Part shown: piece after piece, positions 17,587 through 26,524 of the stretch
Numbering within the stretch: position 1 is the first letter of the stretch
How the letters are laid out: the number at the start of each line of letters is the position of its first letter
Origin: DAIDKA01 sp963726995
GTDB taxonomy: Bacteria > Pseudomonadota > Gammaproteobacteria > Steroidobacterales > Steroidobacteraceae
DNA: 64,000 bases
Direction: 5' to 3'
NCBI GenBank assembly: GCA_963726995.1
Contig: CAVSEP010000005.1
Span: forward strand, 248,001 to 312,000
Translations under genes and position numbers: made by a program
The notes under the pieces: model-generated
What the model saw: the letters and a program-made list of their open reading frames with translations, nothing else
The model's database searches: none
What the model was told of the DNA's origin: nothing

Positions 17587-20500
17587 TCACGCGCTGCCGC
17601 CGCGGAAGCGCTGCAGCAGAGCCAGGGCGTAGTCGAATCGCGTCTCGATCGCGGCCAGCGGTGCGGTGACGCGCAGCTTCAGCGAGCCCTCCAGGCGCAG
17701 CTCCCGCGGCGACTTCTGGATCAGGCGGATCACCACGGCCGGGTCCAGCGCATTCTTCTCCTCGAACAGCACGTGACCGCCGGCGGCGCCCAGATCCAGC
17801 CGCCGCACCCCGAGCTGGCGCGCCCGCAGCTTCAGTCGCGCCACTTTCAGCAAGTTGGCGGCACTGGCGGGCAGCTCGCCGAAGCGGTCGACGAGTTCGG
17901 CGGTGAGTTCCTCCAGTCCCGCGGCGTCCGCCGCGGCGATGCGCTTGTACAGTCCGAGTCTGACGTGCACGTCGGCGACATAGTCGGCCGGCAGGAAGGC
18001 GGGCACATGCAGTTCCACTTCCGTGGCCGCCGCCAGCGGCCGGTCCAGCGCCGGTTCGCGTCCGGCCTTCAGTGCCTCGACCGCGCGCTCCAACATGTCC
18101 AGGTACATGGCGAGGCCCACTTCCGAGAGTTCACCGCTCTGCGATTCGCCCAGCAGTTCCCCGGCGCCGCGGATTTCCAGATCGTGGGTCGCCAGCACGA
18201 AGCCGGCGCCCAGGTTCTCCAGCGACTCGATGGCCTCCAGGCGCTTGACCGCATCGGCCGTCAGCTGCTTGCGGGGCGGCACGATGAGGTAGGCGTAGGC
18301 GCGATGATGCGAGCGGCCCACCCGGCCGCGCAGCTGGTGCAGCTGCGCCAGGCCGAAGTGGTCGGCCTGGTCGATCATGATGGTGTTGGCGGTCGGCACG
18401 TCGATGCCGCTTTCAATGATGGTCGTGCACAGCAGGATGTTGAAGCGCCGGTGGTAGAAGTCGACCATCAGCTGTTCCAAGTCGCGTTCGCGCATCTGGC
18501 CATGGCCGACGCGCACGTCGGCCTGCGGCACCAGCTCCCGCAAGGTGGCCGCGAGCTTCTCGATGTCGCGGATTTCGTTGTGGACGAAGTACACCTGGCC
18601 GCCGCGGCGCAGTTCGCGCATCACCGCCTCGCGGATGGTGGCGTCGTGCCACTCGGTCACGAAGGTCTTGATGGCAAGCCGCCCGGGGGGCGGCGTGGTG
18701 ATCAGCGACAGGTCGCGCAGGCCGCCTAAGGCCATGTTGAGGGTGCGCGGGATGGGCGTCGCCGTCAGCGTCAGCACGTGCACTTCAGCGCGCAGCGCCT
18801 TGAGCTTCTCCTTGTCGCGCACGCCGAAGCGATGCTCCTCGTCGATGATGATCAGCCCCAGCTCGCGGAAGCGCACGTTCGCATGCAGCAGGCGGTGGGT
18901 GGCGATGACGATGTCCACCTTGCCCTGTTCGATGCCTTCGATGACCGCCTCGCTCTCGCGGGCGGTGCGGAAGCGCGACAGCGCCTCGATGCGCACCGGC
19001 CAGTCGGCGAAGCGGTCGCGGAAATTGCCCAGGTGCTGCTGGGCCAGCAGCGTCGTGGGCACCAGCACCACGACCTGGCGGCCGGCCTGCACGGCCGCGA
19101 AGGCGGCGCGCATCGCGACCTCGGTCTTGCCGAAGCCCACGTCGCCGCAGACGATGCGGTCCATGGCCTGGGTCTTGGCCAGGTCCTCGAGCACCTTCGC
19201 GATGGCCTCGGCCTGATCCTCGGTTTCCTCGAACGGAAAGGCGTTGGCGAAGGCCTGGTACTCGATCTCGCGCAGCGGCAGGCTCGCCGCATGCTGCGCG
19301 CGGCGCCGCGCGTACAGGTCCAGCAGCTCCGCGGCGATGTCGCGCACCTGTTCGGCGGCGCGTTTCTTGGCTTTGGCCCACTGTTCGGTGCCCAGCTTGT
19401 GCAGCGGGGCGTTCTCCGGGGCGCTGCCGGTGTAGCGGCTGATCAGGTGCAGGGCGTGCACCGGCACGTAGATCCGATCTGCGCCCTGGTATTCGAGCAC
19501 CAGGAACTCTCCCGGGGTGCCGGCCACTTCCATGGCCATGAGGCCGACGTAGCGGCCGACGCCGTACTCCTCGTGCACCACGGGCGAGCCGGGGTTCAGA
19601 TCCGTCAGGTCGCGCAGGATCGCCGCCGGATCCGAGGCCGAGCGGCGCCGGCGCCGCTCCTGGCTGGCGCGCGCGCCGAACAGTTGCGATTCGGACAGCA
19701 GGGCGACGCGCGGCGTCAACAGCTGCAGGCCGCCGACATCCGCCGCCACGGTGAGCGCGAGGCGCGCCTCCCCGCCGGCGAAGCTGTCCCAGTCCGGCAC
19801 CGCCGTAACGGCGGTGGAGTGGGGCCGCAGCATGTCCTGCAGGACTTCGCGGCGGCCCGGGGAGTCGGCCGTGATCAGCACCCGGCCGTCGAAGCTTGCG
19901 AGGAAGCCGGCGAGCGGGGCGAGCGGCTCGGCCGCGCGCGCATCGATGCGCAGGTCGGGCGCCTGGGTGGTCGGGTAGTTGACTGAGTTCGCTTCCGGGT
20001 TCAGTTCCAGGTCCGCCTTGAAGGCATCCACGGTAATGCCGGTGAGCGGATCGGCGGCCTGCTGCAGCTCCTGCGCCGTCAGGAACAGCTCATGGGGCGC
20101 GAGGATGGGGCGCTCGATGTCATGGCGGCGCTCCTCGTAGCGATTCTCGATGTCGGTCCACAGTTGCTGCAGGGCTTCGGCTGCGCCGCTGTCATGCACG
20201 ATGACCGCATCGCGCGGCAGGTAATCGAACAGCGAGGCAGTGCCGTCGAAGAACAGCGGCAGGTAGAACTCCACGCCGGGCGGGGCCAGGCCCTCGCTGA
20301 CCGCACGGTAGACGCTCGAGCGGGTCGGATCGCCTTCGAAGCGCGTGCGGTAGCGGCGCCGGAAGGCCTTGATGCTGTCTGCATCCAGCGGTACCTCGCG
20401 GGCCGGGAGCATGCGCACGCTGGGTACCGAGTCCAAGGAGCGCTGGGTTTCCGGATCGAAGCGGCGGATGGCATCGATCTGCGTGCCGAACAGGTCGATG

Positions 20501-21057
20501 CGCAGCGGAGCCTCCGCGCCCATCGGAAAGACATCCAGCAGCGAGCCGCGCACGGCGAACTCACCAGGAGCTGTGACCTGGCCGACGCTGGCGTAGCCGG
20601 CGTCCGCCAGACGCTGGCGGAAGGGTTCGACGCTCAGGGTCTGGCCCACCGCGAGGTCGAACGCCCGTCCCTGCACGAAGCTCACCGGGGGCAGGCGCTG
20701 CAACAGGGTGTCGGCCGCGAGTATCAGGCAGCCGCCATGGGTCTCGGGCAGCTCGAACAGGGTCTGCAGCCGTCGCGAGGTGATGTCGGGGTGCGGGGAG
20801 AACAGGTCGTAGGGCAGCACTTCCCAGTCCGGCAGGGGCATGAGCGCCTGGCTGCCGCGCTGCCCGCGCTGGAAGAAGGCGATTTCACTCGCCAGGCGTT
20901 CCATTTCCCGCGCGCCGGCCGTCACCACCACGTACAGGCGCGAGTCATTCTGCATGCACTCGGCCAGGGCTAGGGCGGTAGCGCTGCCGTGCAGCTGGTG
21001 CCAGTGCACCTGGCGCCGGGCGCTGTTGGGACGAAGGGGATTGAGCAGCAAAGTCAT
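17587..21057 (-). CDS. mfd: Transcription-repair coupling factor Mfd
   Basis: ATP-dependent translocase that displaces stalled RNA polymerase and recruits UvrA. The UvrB-like N-terminal region is followed by the polymerase-interacting domain and a RecG-like motor with Walker A GDVGFGKT (about residue 640) and the DEEH-type box IIIDEEHRFGV. The TRG/TRCF C-terminal domain ends the protein. The ATG at 21057 gives MTLLLNPLRPNSARRQVHW and 1156 residues, close to E. coli (1148); the frame stays open upstream to 21213, but that part is low-complexity Pro/Arg sequence. Confidence 0.96.
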   Translation of the reverse strand: MTLLLNPLRPNSARRQVHWHQLHGSATALALAECMQNDSRLYVVVTAGAREMERLASEIAFFQRGQRGSQALMPLPDWEVLPYDLFSPHPDITSRRLQTLFELPETHGGCLILAADTLLQRLPPVSFVQGRAFDLAVGQTLSVEPFRQRLADAGYASVGQVTAPGEFAVRGSLLDVFPMGAEAPLRIDLFGTQIDAIRRFDPETQRSLDSVPSVRMLPAREVPLDADSIKAFRRRYRTRFEGDPTRSSVYRAVSEGLAPPGVEFYLPLFFDGTASLFDYLPRDAVIVHDSGAAEALQQLWTDIENRYEERRHDIERPILAPHELFLTAQELQQAADPLTGITVDAFKADLELNPEANSVNYPTTQAPDLRIDARAAEPLAPLAGFLASFDGRVLITADSPGRREVLQDMLRPHSTAVTAVPDWDSFAGGEARLALTVAADVGGLQLLTPRVALLSESQLFGARASQERRRRRSASDPAAILRDLTDLNPGSPVVHEEYGVGRYVGLMAMEVAGTPGEFLVLEYQGADRIYVPVHALHLISRYTGSAPENAPLHKLGTEQWAKAKKRAAEQVRDIAAELLDLYARRRAQHAASLPLREIEYQAFANAFPFEETEDQAEAIAKVLEDLAKTQAMDRIVCGDVGFGKTEVAMRAAFAAVQAGRQVVVLVPTTLLAQQHLGNFRDRFADWPVRIEALSRFRTARESEAVIEGIEQGKVDIVIATHRLLHANVRFRELGLIIIDEEHRFGVRDKEKLKALRAEVHVLTLTATPIPRTLNMALGGLRDLSLITTPPPGRLAIKTFVTEWHDATIREAVMRELRRGGQVYFVHNEIRDIEKLAATLRELVPQADVRVGHGQMRERDLEQLMVDFYHRRFNILLCTTIIESGIDVPTANTIMIDQADHFGLAQLHQLRGRVGRSHHRAYAYLIVPPRKQLTADAVKRLEAIESLENLGAGFVLATHDLEIRGAGELLGESQSGELSEVGLAMYLDMLERAVEALKAGREPALDRPLAAATEVELHVPAFLPADYVADVHVRLGLYKRIAAADAAGLEELTAELVDRFGELPASAANLLKVARLKLRARQLGVRRLDLGAAGGHVLFEEKNALDPAVVIRLIQKSPRELRLEGSLKLRVTAPLAAIETRFDYALALLQRFRGGSA

Positions 21058-21157
21058 CGCGTGAGGAACCGGCGCAGCGTGAGGACGCGGCAGCTTACCG
21101 GGCGCCGGCAGGTATACAAGGGCTCGAGGGCGCGGCAGGCCCGCCGCCGCGACGGGT

Positions 21158-21454
21158 TCAGCTGCCGGTGGCGACCGAATCGATGACCCGCTCACCCTCG
21201 AAGAACACCGCAAAGCCCGGGTAGTCCCAGCGGGTGATGGGGGGTTTGCCCACCGTCGGATGCTTTTCGGCAGGCGCCCCGAACTGCTTTTCCACCGTCT
21301 TCATCAGCGCCCCGCGGGCCGGCTGCGGCGTCGCCGAGGGCAGTACGGCGACCTTGCCGTCATCGACGATGAGTTCGGCGTGGGCCGGCGCGCTCTTGGC
21401 CAGGCCGACGGCGCCCGTCAGGCACAGCAGGGAAACCAGGGCATGGATTTTCAT
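21158..21454 (-). CDS. Small conserved secreted protein of unknown function
   Basis: A 98-residue protein with a signal peptide (MKIHALVSLLCLTGAVGLAKSAPAHA). The mature part contains MKTVEKQFGAPAEKHPTVGKPPITRWDYP and then FAVFFEGERVIDSV. This layout (helix, then strands, FGxP and RWDYPG) resembles small BamE/SmpA-like periplasmic folds, but I cannot assign a function. GGAG lies 5-6 bases before the ATG, and a good promoter is at 21480-21506 on the same strand. Confidence 0.7.
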   Translation of the reverse strand: MKIHALVSLLCLTGAVGLAKSAPAHAELIVDDGKVAVLPSATPQPARGALMKTVEKQFGAPAEKHPTVGKPPITRWDYPGFAVFFEGERVIDSVATGS

Positions 21455-21479
21455 GGCGGCTCCAGATCTGACCAGCGCA

Positions 21480-21506
21480 ACTATAGCACCGGCCGCAATC
21501 TGTCAA
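21480..21506 (-). promoter_or_regulatory. Candidate sigma-70 promoter for the small secreted protein gene
   Basis: On the minus strand a perfect TTGACA (21501-21506) is followed after 15 bases by TATAGT (21480-21485). The spacer is short, but both hexamers are strong, and the predicted start point falls about 20 bases before the ATG at 21454. Confidence 0.45.
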
Positions 21507-21577
21507 AGCTCGACCCCCGGCGCGCGGCTGCGGAAATGTGACGCAGGTCGCGGCTGCATCGGATGGGTGCACCACTG

Positions 21578-21586
21578 TGGTTAAAT
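21578..21586 (+). promoter_or_regulatory. Extended -10 element before lolC
   Basis: TGG then TTAAAT at 21581-21586 is an extended -10. It lies exactly 7 bases before the GTG chosen as the lolC start, so transcription would begin at the start codon itself. No -35 is evident. Confidence 0.35.
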
Positions 21587-21593
21587 GCCCGGC

Positions 21594-22847
21594 GTGTTTC
21601 ACCCCTTTGCGCCCTACGTGGGGTTGCGCTATGTGCGCGCCCGCACCCATAAGTTCTTCGTGTCCTTCATCACCTGGGTGTCATTGCTCGGTGTGGGACT
21701 GGGGGTGGCCGCGCTGATCGTCATCCTCTCGGTGATGAACGGCTTCGAGGGCGAGCTGCGCGACCAGCTGCTGGCGCTGAGCGCCCATGCCCGGGTCGTG
21801 CCGGTGGCCGGCGCCGGCGCACCGGATGAGGCGACCTGGGACCGCGTTGCGGCCGCCCTGCGCGCCCAGCCCGGCGTGACGGGCGTCGCCCCCTATGTGG
21901 AGATCCAGGCCCTGGCCGTGCACCAGCCGGACATGCTGCCGGTGATGCTGCGCGGCATCGACCCGGCGCGCGAAGCTTCGGTCAGCGACATCGGCAAGGT
22001 GCTGCGCGAGGGCAGCCTTCAGGAGCTCGTCCGGGGCGAGCAGCGCGTGCTGGTCGGCAACGTCATCGCCCGGCAGCTGGGCATCGCCAGGGGCGATGAC
22101 TTAAGCCTGCTGATTCCCACTGTGGCCGCGGACGGCACGCCGAGCCCGAAGCTGCGCGCAGTGCGCGCGGCCGGGGACTTCGACGCGGGCGTGCAGGAGC
22201 AGGACGGCACGCTGCTGCTGGCGAACATCGACGATGTGCGCGCCCTGGGCGCGGCTGCCGGCGACATGGGTCTGCGGCTCAAGTATGCGAATGCCCTGGC
22301 CGCACCGGAAACCAGCCGGGGGCTGCGACGGCTGCTGCCCGCGAATCTCGCGATCATCGACTGGACGGTCGACAACGCCAGCTACTTTCGCGCCATTCGC
22401 ATCGAAAAAACCATGATGTCGCTGATCCTGCTGCTGATCGTGGCGGTCGCCGCCTTCAACATCGTCGCCATGCTGGTCATGACGGTCACCGACAAGCGCA
22501 ACGACATCGCCATCCTGCGCACGCTGGGCGCCTCGCCGCGCACCGTCATGGGCATCTTCATCACCCAGGGCCTGGTCATCGGCTGGGTCGGCGTCTTCCT
22601 GGGGGTCGCCCTGGGCGTGCTGCTGACGCTGAACATGGGCCAGGTCGAGCCCTTCCTGGAGCGCACCCTGGGGTTTCACCTGTTTGATCCGGAGGTCTAC
22701 GCCGTCACCACCGTTCCTACGGAACTGCATCTGGGCAACGTGCTGTGGATCGCGGGGGCCGCCCTGGTGCTGACGCTGCTCGCGACGGTGTATCCGGCCC
22801 TGCGCGCATCGCGCGTCTCGCCCGCGGAGGCGCTGCGCTATGAATAG
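21594..22847 (+). CDS. lolC: Lipoprotein-releasing ABC transporter permease LolC
   Basis: Inner-membrane subunit of the LolCDE complex that extracts outer-membrane lipoproteins. Four membrane spans: about residues 23-47, then three in the C-terminal half, with a large periplasmic MacB-like domain between. I start at GTG 21594 because MFHPFAPYVGLRYVRAR aligns with the E. coli LolC N-terminus (MYQPVALFIGLRYMRGR); an ATG three codons earlier overlaps a likely -10 element. 417 residues. The partner permease follows after 12 bases. Confidence 0.9.
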   Translation: MFHPFAPYVGLRYVRARTHKFFVSFITWVSLLGVGLGVAALIVILSVMNGFEGELRDQLLALSAHARVVPVAGAGAPDEATWDRVAAALRAQPGVTGVAPYVEIQALAVHQPDMLPVMLRGIDPAREASVSDIGKVLREGSLQELVRGEQRVLVGNVIARQLGIARGDDLSLLIPTVAADGTPSPKLRAVRAAGDFDAGVQEQDGTLLLANIDDVRALGAAAGDMGLRLKYANALAAPETSRGLRRLLPANLAIIDWTVDNASYFRAIRIEKTMMSLILLLIVAVAAFNIVAMLVMTVTDKRNDIAILRTLGASPRTVMGIFITQGLVIGWVGVFLGVALGVLLTLNMGQVEPFLERTLGFHLFDPEVYAVTTVPTELHLGNVLWIAGAALVLTLLATVYPALRASRVSPAEALRYE

Positions 22848-22859
22848 GGCGGTGGGGCG

Positions 22860-24107
22860 GTGAGCAATGCCTACGAGTGGCTGATCGGGACGCGCTACCT
22901 GAGCGGCGCGCGCCGCCAGGGCTTCATCTCCTTCGTCGCGCTGATGTCGGTGCTGGGCCTGATGCTGGGTGTGGCGGTGCTGATCGTGGTGCTGTCGGTC
23001 ATGAACGGCTTCGAGCGCGAACTGCGCAGCCGGATCCTGAGCGTCACCGCCCATGCCACCATCACCGGTCTGCAGGGCAGTTTCCCCGACTGGCGCGCGG
23101 CGCGCGCCAAGGCGACGCAGAACCGCGAGGTGCTGGCGGCCGTGCCCTTCATCGATGCGCAGGCCATCCTGGCGCACGGCCAGCACGTCGGGGGCGCACA
23201 GATCCGCGGCGTGGCGCCGGATCTGGAGCGCACCGCCACCGGGCTGGCGCAGAAGTTCACCCAGGGCAGCATCGATGCGCTCAGCGCTGGCAGCTACCAC
23301 ATCGTGCTCGGCTCCGCCCTGGCCGCGACGCTGGACGCGAAGGTCGGCGACTCCCTGTTCCTGATCGCCCCGGAAGCCACGGCCACCCCGGCCGGGCTGC
23401 AGCCGCGCATGCGCCGCTTCACGGTCACGGGAATCTTCAGTTCCGGCATGTATGAATACGATCGGGCGCTGGCGCTGGTGGAGATCAGCGATGCCGCGCG
23501 CATCTACCGCATGGGCCAGAACGTGACGGGCCTGCGCCTGGCGATCCGCGATCCGTGGCGCGCGCCGAGCGTGGTGCACGATGTGGCCGTGAGCCTGGGC
23601 GGCGGCTTCTACGTCAGCGACTGGACGCGCAGCCACGAGAGCTTCTTTCGCTCCATCACGGTCATGAAGTCGATATTGTTTGTGATTCTGCTGATGATCG
23701 TGGCGGTGGCGGCCTTCAACATCATCGCCACCCTGGTCATGATCGTGAAGGAGAAGCGCTCGGATATCGCCATCCTGCGCACCCTGGGTGCGGGGCCGGC
23801 CAATGTGCTGGCCACTTTCGCCATCCAGGGGGTACTGATCGGGCTCATCGGGACGGTGCTGGGCGCGGCGCTCGGTGTGCTGGTCGCCCATAATCTGGAA
23901 GACTGGGTCCATGACCTGGAGGCGCTCCTGGGCCTGCATTTTCTGGACGCCAGTGTGTACAACATGAGTGACCTGCCGGCCTACGTGGAGAGTGCGGACG
24001 TGCTTAAGATCTGTTCGGTGGCCTTCGCCCTGTGTGTTCTGGCGACGCTGTATCCGGCGTGGCGGGCTTCCCGAACCGTGCCCGCGGAGGCGCTGCGCCA
24101 TGACTGA
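22860..24107 (+). CDS. lolE: Lipoprotein-releasing ABC transporter permease LolE
   Basis: Second permease of the LolCDE complex, about 415 residues, with the same four-span layout as LolC (N-terminal span at about 21-45; C-terminal cluster from about 270). It begins YEWLIGTRYLSGARRQGFISF, like other LolC/LolE proteins. GTG start with GGTGGGGCG just upstream. It overlaps lolD by 8 bases. Two separate permease genes argue for a heterodimeric LolCDE rather than a LolF homodimer. Confidence 0.92.
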   Translation: MSNAYEWLIGTRYLSGARRQGFISFVALMSVLGLMLGVAVLIVVLSVMNGFERELRSRILSVTAHATITGLQGSFPDWRAARAKATQNREVLAAVPFIDAQAILAHGQHVGGAQIRGVAPDLERTATGLAQKFTQGSIDALSAGSYHIVLGSALAATLDAKVGDSLFLIAPEATATPAGLQPRMRRFTVTGIFSSGMYEYDRALALVEISDAARIYRMGQNVTGLRLAIRDPWRAPSVVHDVAVSLGGGFYVSDWTRSHESFFRSITVMKSILFVILLMIVAVAAFNIIATLVMIVKEKRSDIAILRTLGAGPANVLATFAIQGVLIGLIGTVLGAALGVLVAHNLEDWVHDLEALLGLHFLDASVYNMSDLPAYVESADVLKICSVAFALCVLATLYPAWRASRTVPAEALRHD

Positions 24108-24783
24108 TGCGGCATTGCAGGCCATCGACCTGCGCAAGAGTTTCCGCCAGGGCCCCGAGACACTGGAGGTGCTGGCGGGCGCGAGCCTGCACATCGCACC
24201 GGGGGAGCGGCTGGCCATCGTCGGGGCGTCAGGTTCCGGCAAGACCACGCTGCTGCAGATTCTGGGCGGCCTCGACAAGCCCAGCGCCGGCCAGGTGCTG
24301 ATCGGCGGCCGTGACATTCACCAGCTGGGCGAGCGCGAACGCGGCCTGCTGCGCAATCACTCGCTGGGTTTCGTCTACCAGTTCCATCACCTGCTGCCGG
24401 AGTTCTCGGCGCTGGAGAATGTGGCCATGCCGCTGCTGGTGCGGCGGATGGCGGTCGCCGAGGCGCGCCGCCGGGCACACGAGATCCTGGAGCGGGTGGG
24501 ACTGGGGCAGCGCCTGACGCACCGCCCGCACCAGCTGTCGGGCGGTGAACGGCAGCGGGCGGCCGTGGCGCGCGCGCTGGTCACGCAGCCGGCCGTGGTG
24601 CTGGCGGATGAGCCCACCGGCAACCTGGACGGGGCGAATGCCGAGCAGGTCTTCGCCCTGATGCTGGAACTGAATCGCGAGCGGCAGACCAGCCTGGTGG
24701 TGGTCACCCACGATGCGCGCTTGGCAGCCCGCATGGACCGCATCCTGACGATCGAGCGGGGCGTGCTGCGCGAGACGCCCTAG
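24100..24783 (+). CDS. lolD: Lipoprotein-releasing ABC transporter ATPase LolD
   Basis: Cytoplasmic ATPase energising lipoprotein extraction. Walker A GASGSGKT (43-50), signature LSGGE (146-150) and Walker B VVLADE (166-171) are all intact. The length of 227 residues is typical. The ATG at 24100 lies within the end of lolE. Its stop shares the tetranucleotide CTAG with the stop of the convergent DUF2062 gene. Confidence 0.96.
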   Translation: MTDAALQAIDLRKSFRQGPETLEVLAGASLHIAPGERLAIVGASGSGKTTLLQILGGLDKPSAGQVLIGGRDIHQLGERERGLLRNHSLGFVYQFHHLLPEFSALENVAMPLLVRRMAVAEARRRAHEILERVGLGQRLTHRPHQLSGGERQRAAVARALVTQPAVVLADEPTGNLDGANAEQVFALMLELNRERQTSLVVVTHDARLAARMDRILTIERGVLRETP

Positions 24784-25304
24784 AGGGCCGCCGTGCGCTG
24801 GGTATGGCGCGTGGCGCGACGGTGCAGCACCTGGCGGCGCCAGATGAATTCCAGTCCCAGCCAGCCGGAAATGCCGCAGACCACCGCGCAGACCAGGCAG
24901 CCGATCAGGAAGGTGGCCCAGCGCGGCCCAAGACCATGCTGCAGCCAGTCCCAGCTCAAGCGGAATCCGAAATGGTGCACCGGGGCGCCGCTGACCGCCG
25001 CCCCGACCCGGTAGGCGGCGTAGTAGATGGGGACCATGGTCAGGGGATTTACGATCAGGGTGGTGGCGACGATGGTGGGCAGATTGATCCGCCAGGTCAG
25101 GGCCACGAGGGTCGCCAGCGGCAGGTGCACCGGCAGCGGCATGAAGCAGATGGCGAGCCCCGCGCCGAAGCCCGCCGTGACGCCGCGCCGGTGCAGGGTC
25201 CACAGCTTTGGATCCGACAGGCGCGGCCCAAAGACCCGCAGCGGCCAACGCTGCAACAGCGTGTGCGGATTGGGCGCGAACTTCTTGATCCACCGGCGGG
25301 GCAT
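24780..25304 (-). CDS. DUF2062 membrane protein
   Basis: A 174-residue protein with a basic N-terminus (MPRRWIKKF) and three to four predicted membrane segments, including GVTAGFGAGLAICFMPLPVH and ATFLIGCLVCAVVCGISGWLG. The pattern GxxAGxxxxFxPxPxH and NPLTMVPIY is characteristic of DUF2062. Function unknown; homologues often neighbour lol or lpx genes. It ends overlapping lolD. Confidence 0.85.
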   Translation of the reverse strand: MPRRWIKKFAPNPHTLLQRWPLRVFGPRLSDPKLWTLHRRGVTAGFGAGLAICFMPLPVHLPLATLVALTWRINLPTIVATTLIVNPLTMVPIYYAAYRVGAAVSGAPVHHFGFRLSWDWLQHGLGPRWATFLIGCLVCAVVCGISGWLGLEFIWRRQVLHRRATRHTQRTAAL

Positions 25305-25330
25305 CGGGTCGCGACTCTAGCAGAGCCGCC

Positions 25331-25358
25331 TTGAGCCCGGGGGGCGCTCCGGTATGAT
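25331..25358 (+). promoter_or_regulatory. Sigma-70 promoter for the exbB-exbD-msbA-lpxK-kdsB operon
   Basis: TTGAGC (25331-25336), 16 bases, TATGAT (25353-25358). It lies in the 95-base gap between the divergent DUF2062 gene and exbB and would give a leader of about 35 bases. Confidence 0.5.
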
Positions 25359-25399
25359 GTGACGCGCGGCCGGTTTTGGCGGGCGGGGGATGCAATCGG

Positions 25400-26068
25400 A
25401 TGTGGGAAATCGTACGGGCCGGCGGCCCGTTCATGTGGCCGATTGTGCTTTGCTCGGTGGGGGCGGCGGCCATCATTCTGGAGCGCCTGTGGACGCTCCA
25501 GGAGCAGCGGGTGCTGCCCCGGGATCTGGTCCGCCGGGTGCGCCAGCTGGTGGAGGCCGACCAGGTCACCGACAAGGTCATCGCCGCCCTGGAACAGAAC
25601 TCGCCCCTGGGAAGGGTGCTGGCGGCAGGTCTTGCCAGCCGGCACCGCGGCCGCGAAATCATGATGGAGCGGCTGGAGGACGCGGGTCGGCACGTGGTGC
25701 ATGACCTGGAGCGCTTCCTGAACACCCTGGGTACCATCGCCAGCACCTCACCGCTCCTGGGGCTGCTCGGCACCGTGACCGGCATCATCAAGTCTTTCAA
25801 TGCCCTACAGGCCGGAGCCGCGGGTGATCCGCGCATGCTGTCGGGGGGTATCGCCGAGGCCCTGATCGCCACCGCGGCAGGCTTGTGCGTGGCCATCCCG
25901 GCCCTGATCGCCTATCGCTACCTGCGCGGCCGGGTGGAGAGCTTCGTGGTGGAAATGGAAAAGGACGCCATCAAGCTCGCCGACGTGGTGGAAGGCGACG
26001 CCCGCGAGCGCTCCCGCGACGATCGACCCGGCCGACCCGTGGCGGTCACTGGAACCGGTGCCCGGTGA
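25400..26068 (+). CDS. exbB: ExbB/TolQ-family proton channel subunit
   Basis: Inner-membrane proton channel protein of the MotA/TolQ/ExbB family, energising TonB-type transport. Three spans: about residues 8-28, 108-130 and 152-175, with the conserved TSPLLGLLGTVTGIIKSF and GISEAL-like GGIAEALIATAAGLCVAIPA stretches. The ATG at 25400 is preceded by a G-rich stretch. 222 residues. Overlaps exbD by 4 bases. In this position (next to msbA/lpxK) the pair is the PA2983/PA2982 type rather than the tol-pal pair. Confidence 0.9.
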   Translation: MWEIVRAGGPFMWPIVLCSVGAAAIILERLWTLQEQRVLPRDLVRRVRQLVEADQVTDKVIAALEQNSPLGRVLAAGLASRHRGREIMMERLEDAGRHVVHDLERFLNTLGTIASTSPLLGLLGTVTGIIKSFNALQAGAAGDPRMLSGGIAEALIATAAGLCVAIPALIAYRYLRGRVESFVVEMEKDAIKLADVVEGDARERSRDDRPGRPVAVTGTGAR

Positions 26069-26505
26069 ACCTGCGTCCGCGCCGCGTGGAAGACCCGGAG
26101 ATCAACCTGGTCTCGCTGATCGATGTGGTCCTGATGATGGTGGTGTTCTTCATGCTCTCCAGTTCCCTGGTGGACGAGGGGCGCATCCGGGTGCACCTGC
26201 CGCAGGCCCGCGACCTGCCGAGCGGCAAGCCGCCCACGGAGCCCCTGGTGGTGTCGGTCACGCAGCAGGGGGGCTACCTGGTCAACGGTCACGAACTGAT
26301 CAATTCCAGTCCCGACACCCTGCGGGCGGCATTGCTGAAGGAGGCGGGGACCGATCGCAGCATGCGGGTCACGCTGCGCGCCGATGCCCGCACCACGCAC
26401 CAGTCCGTGATCACCGCCATGGACGTGCTGGGCAGGCTGGGCTTCACCGAATTGAACATCGCCACGGTGCGCCAGGATCTGGCGCCCGCCGCAGACGCCA
26501 AATGA
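26065..26505 (+). CDS. exbD: ExbD/TolR-family biopolymer transport protein
   Basis: Partner of ExbB: a single N-terminal span (about residues 16-36, LVSLIDVVLMMVVFFMLSSS) carrying the essential aspartate of LIDVV, then a periplasmic domain. GTG 26065 overlaps the exbB stop (GTGA) and gives 146 residues; the frame is open upstream inside exbB, but that part has no ExbD similarity. Likely supports the TonB receptor encoded at 32873. Confidence 0.92.
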   Translation: MNLRPRRVEDPEINLVSLIDVVLMMVVFFMLSSSLVDEGRIRVHLPQARDLPSGKPPTEPLVVSVTQQGGYLVNGHELINSSPDTLRAALLKEAGTDRSMRVTLRADARTTHQSVITAMDVLGRLGFTELNIATVRQDLAPAADAK

Positions 26506-26524
26506 AGCCGGCGGCGGGGCTGCC

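Noticed and set aside
21058..21213. Upstream extension of mfd
   Set aside because: It adds Pro/Arg-rich sequence without Mfd similarity; ATG 21057 gives the family length and N-terminus.
22101..24317. Open frame of 738 codons antisense to lolC, lolE and lolD
   Set aside because: His/Asp/Gln-rich translation with no domain, opposite three certain genes.
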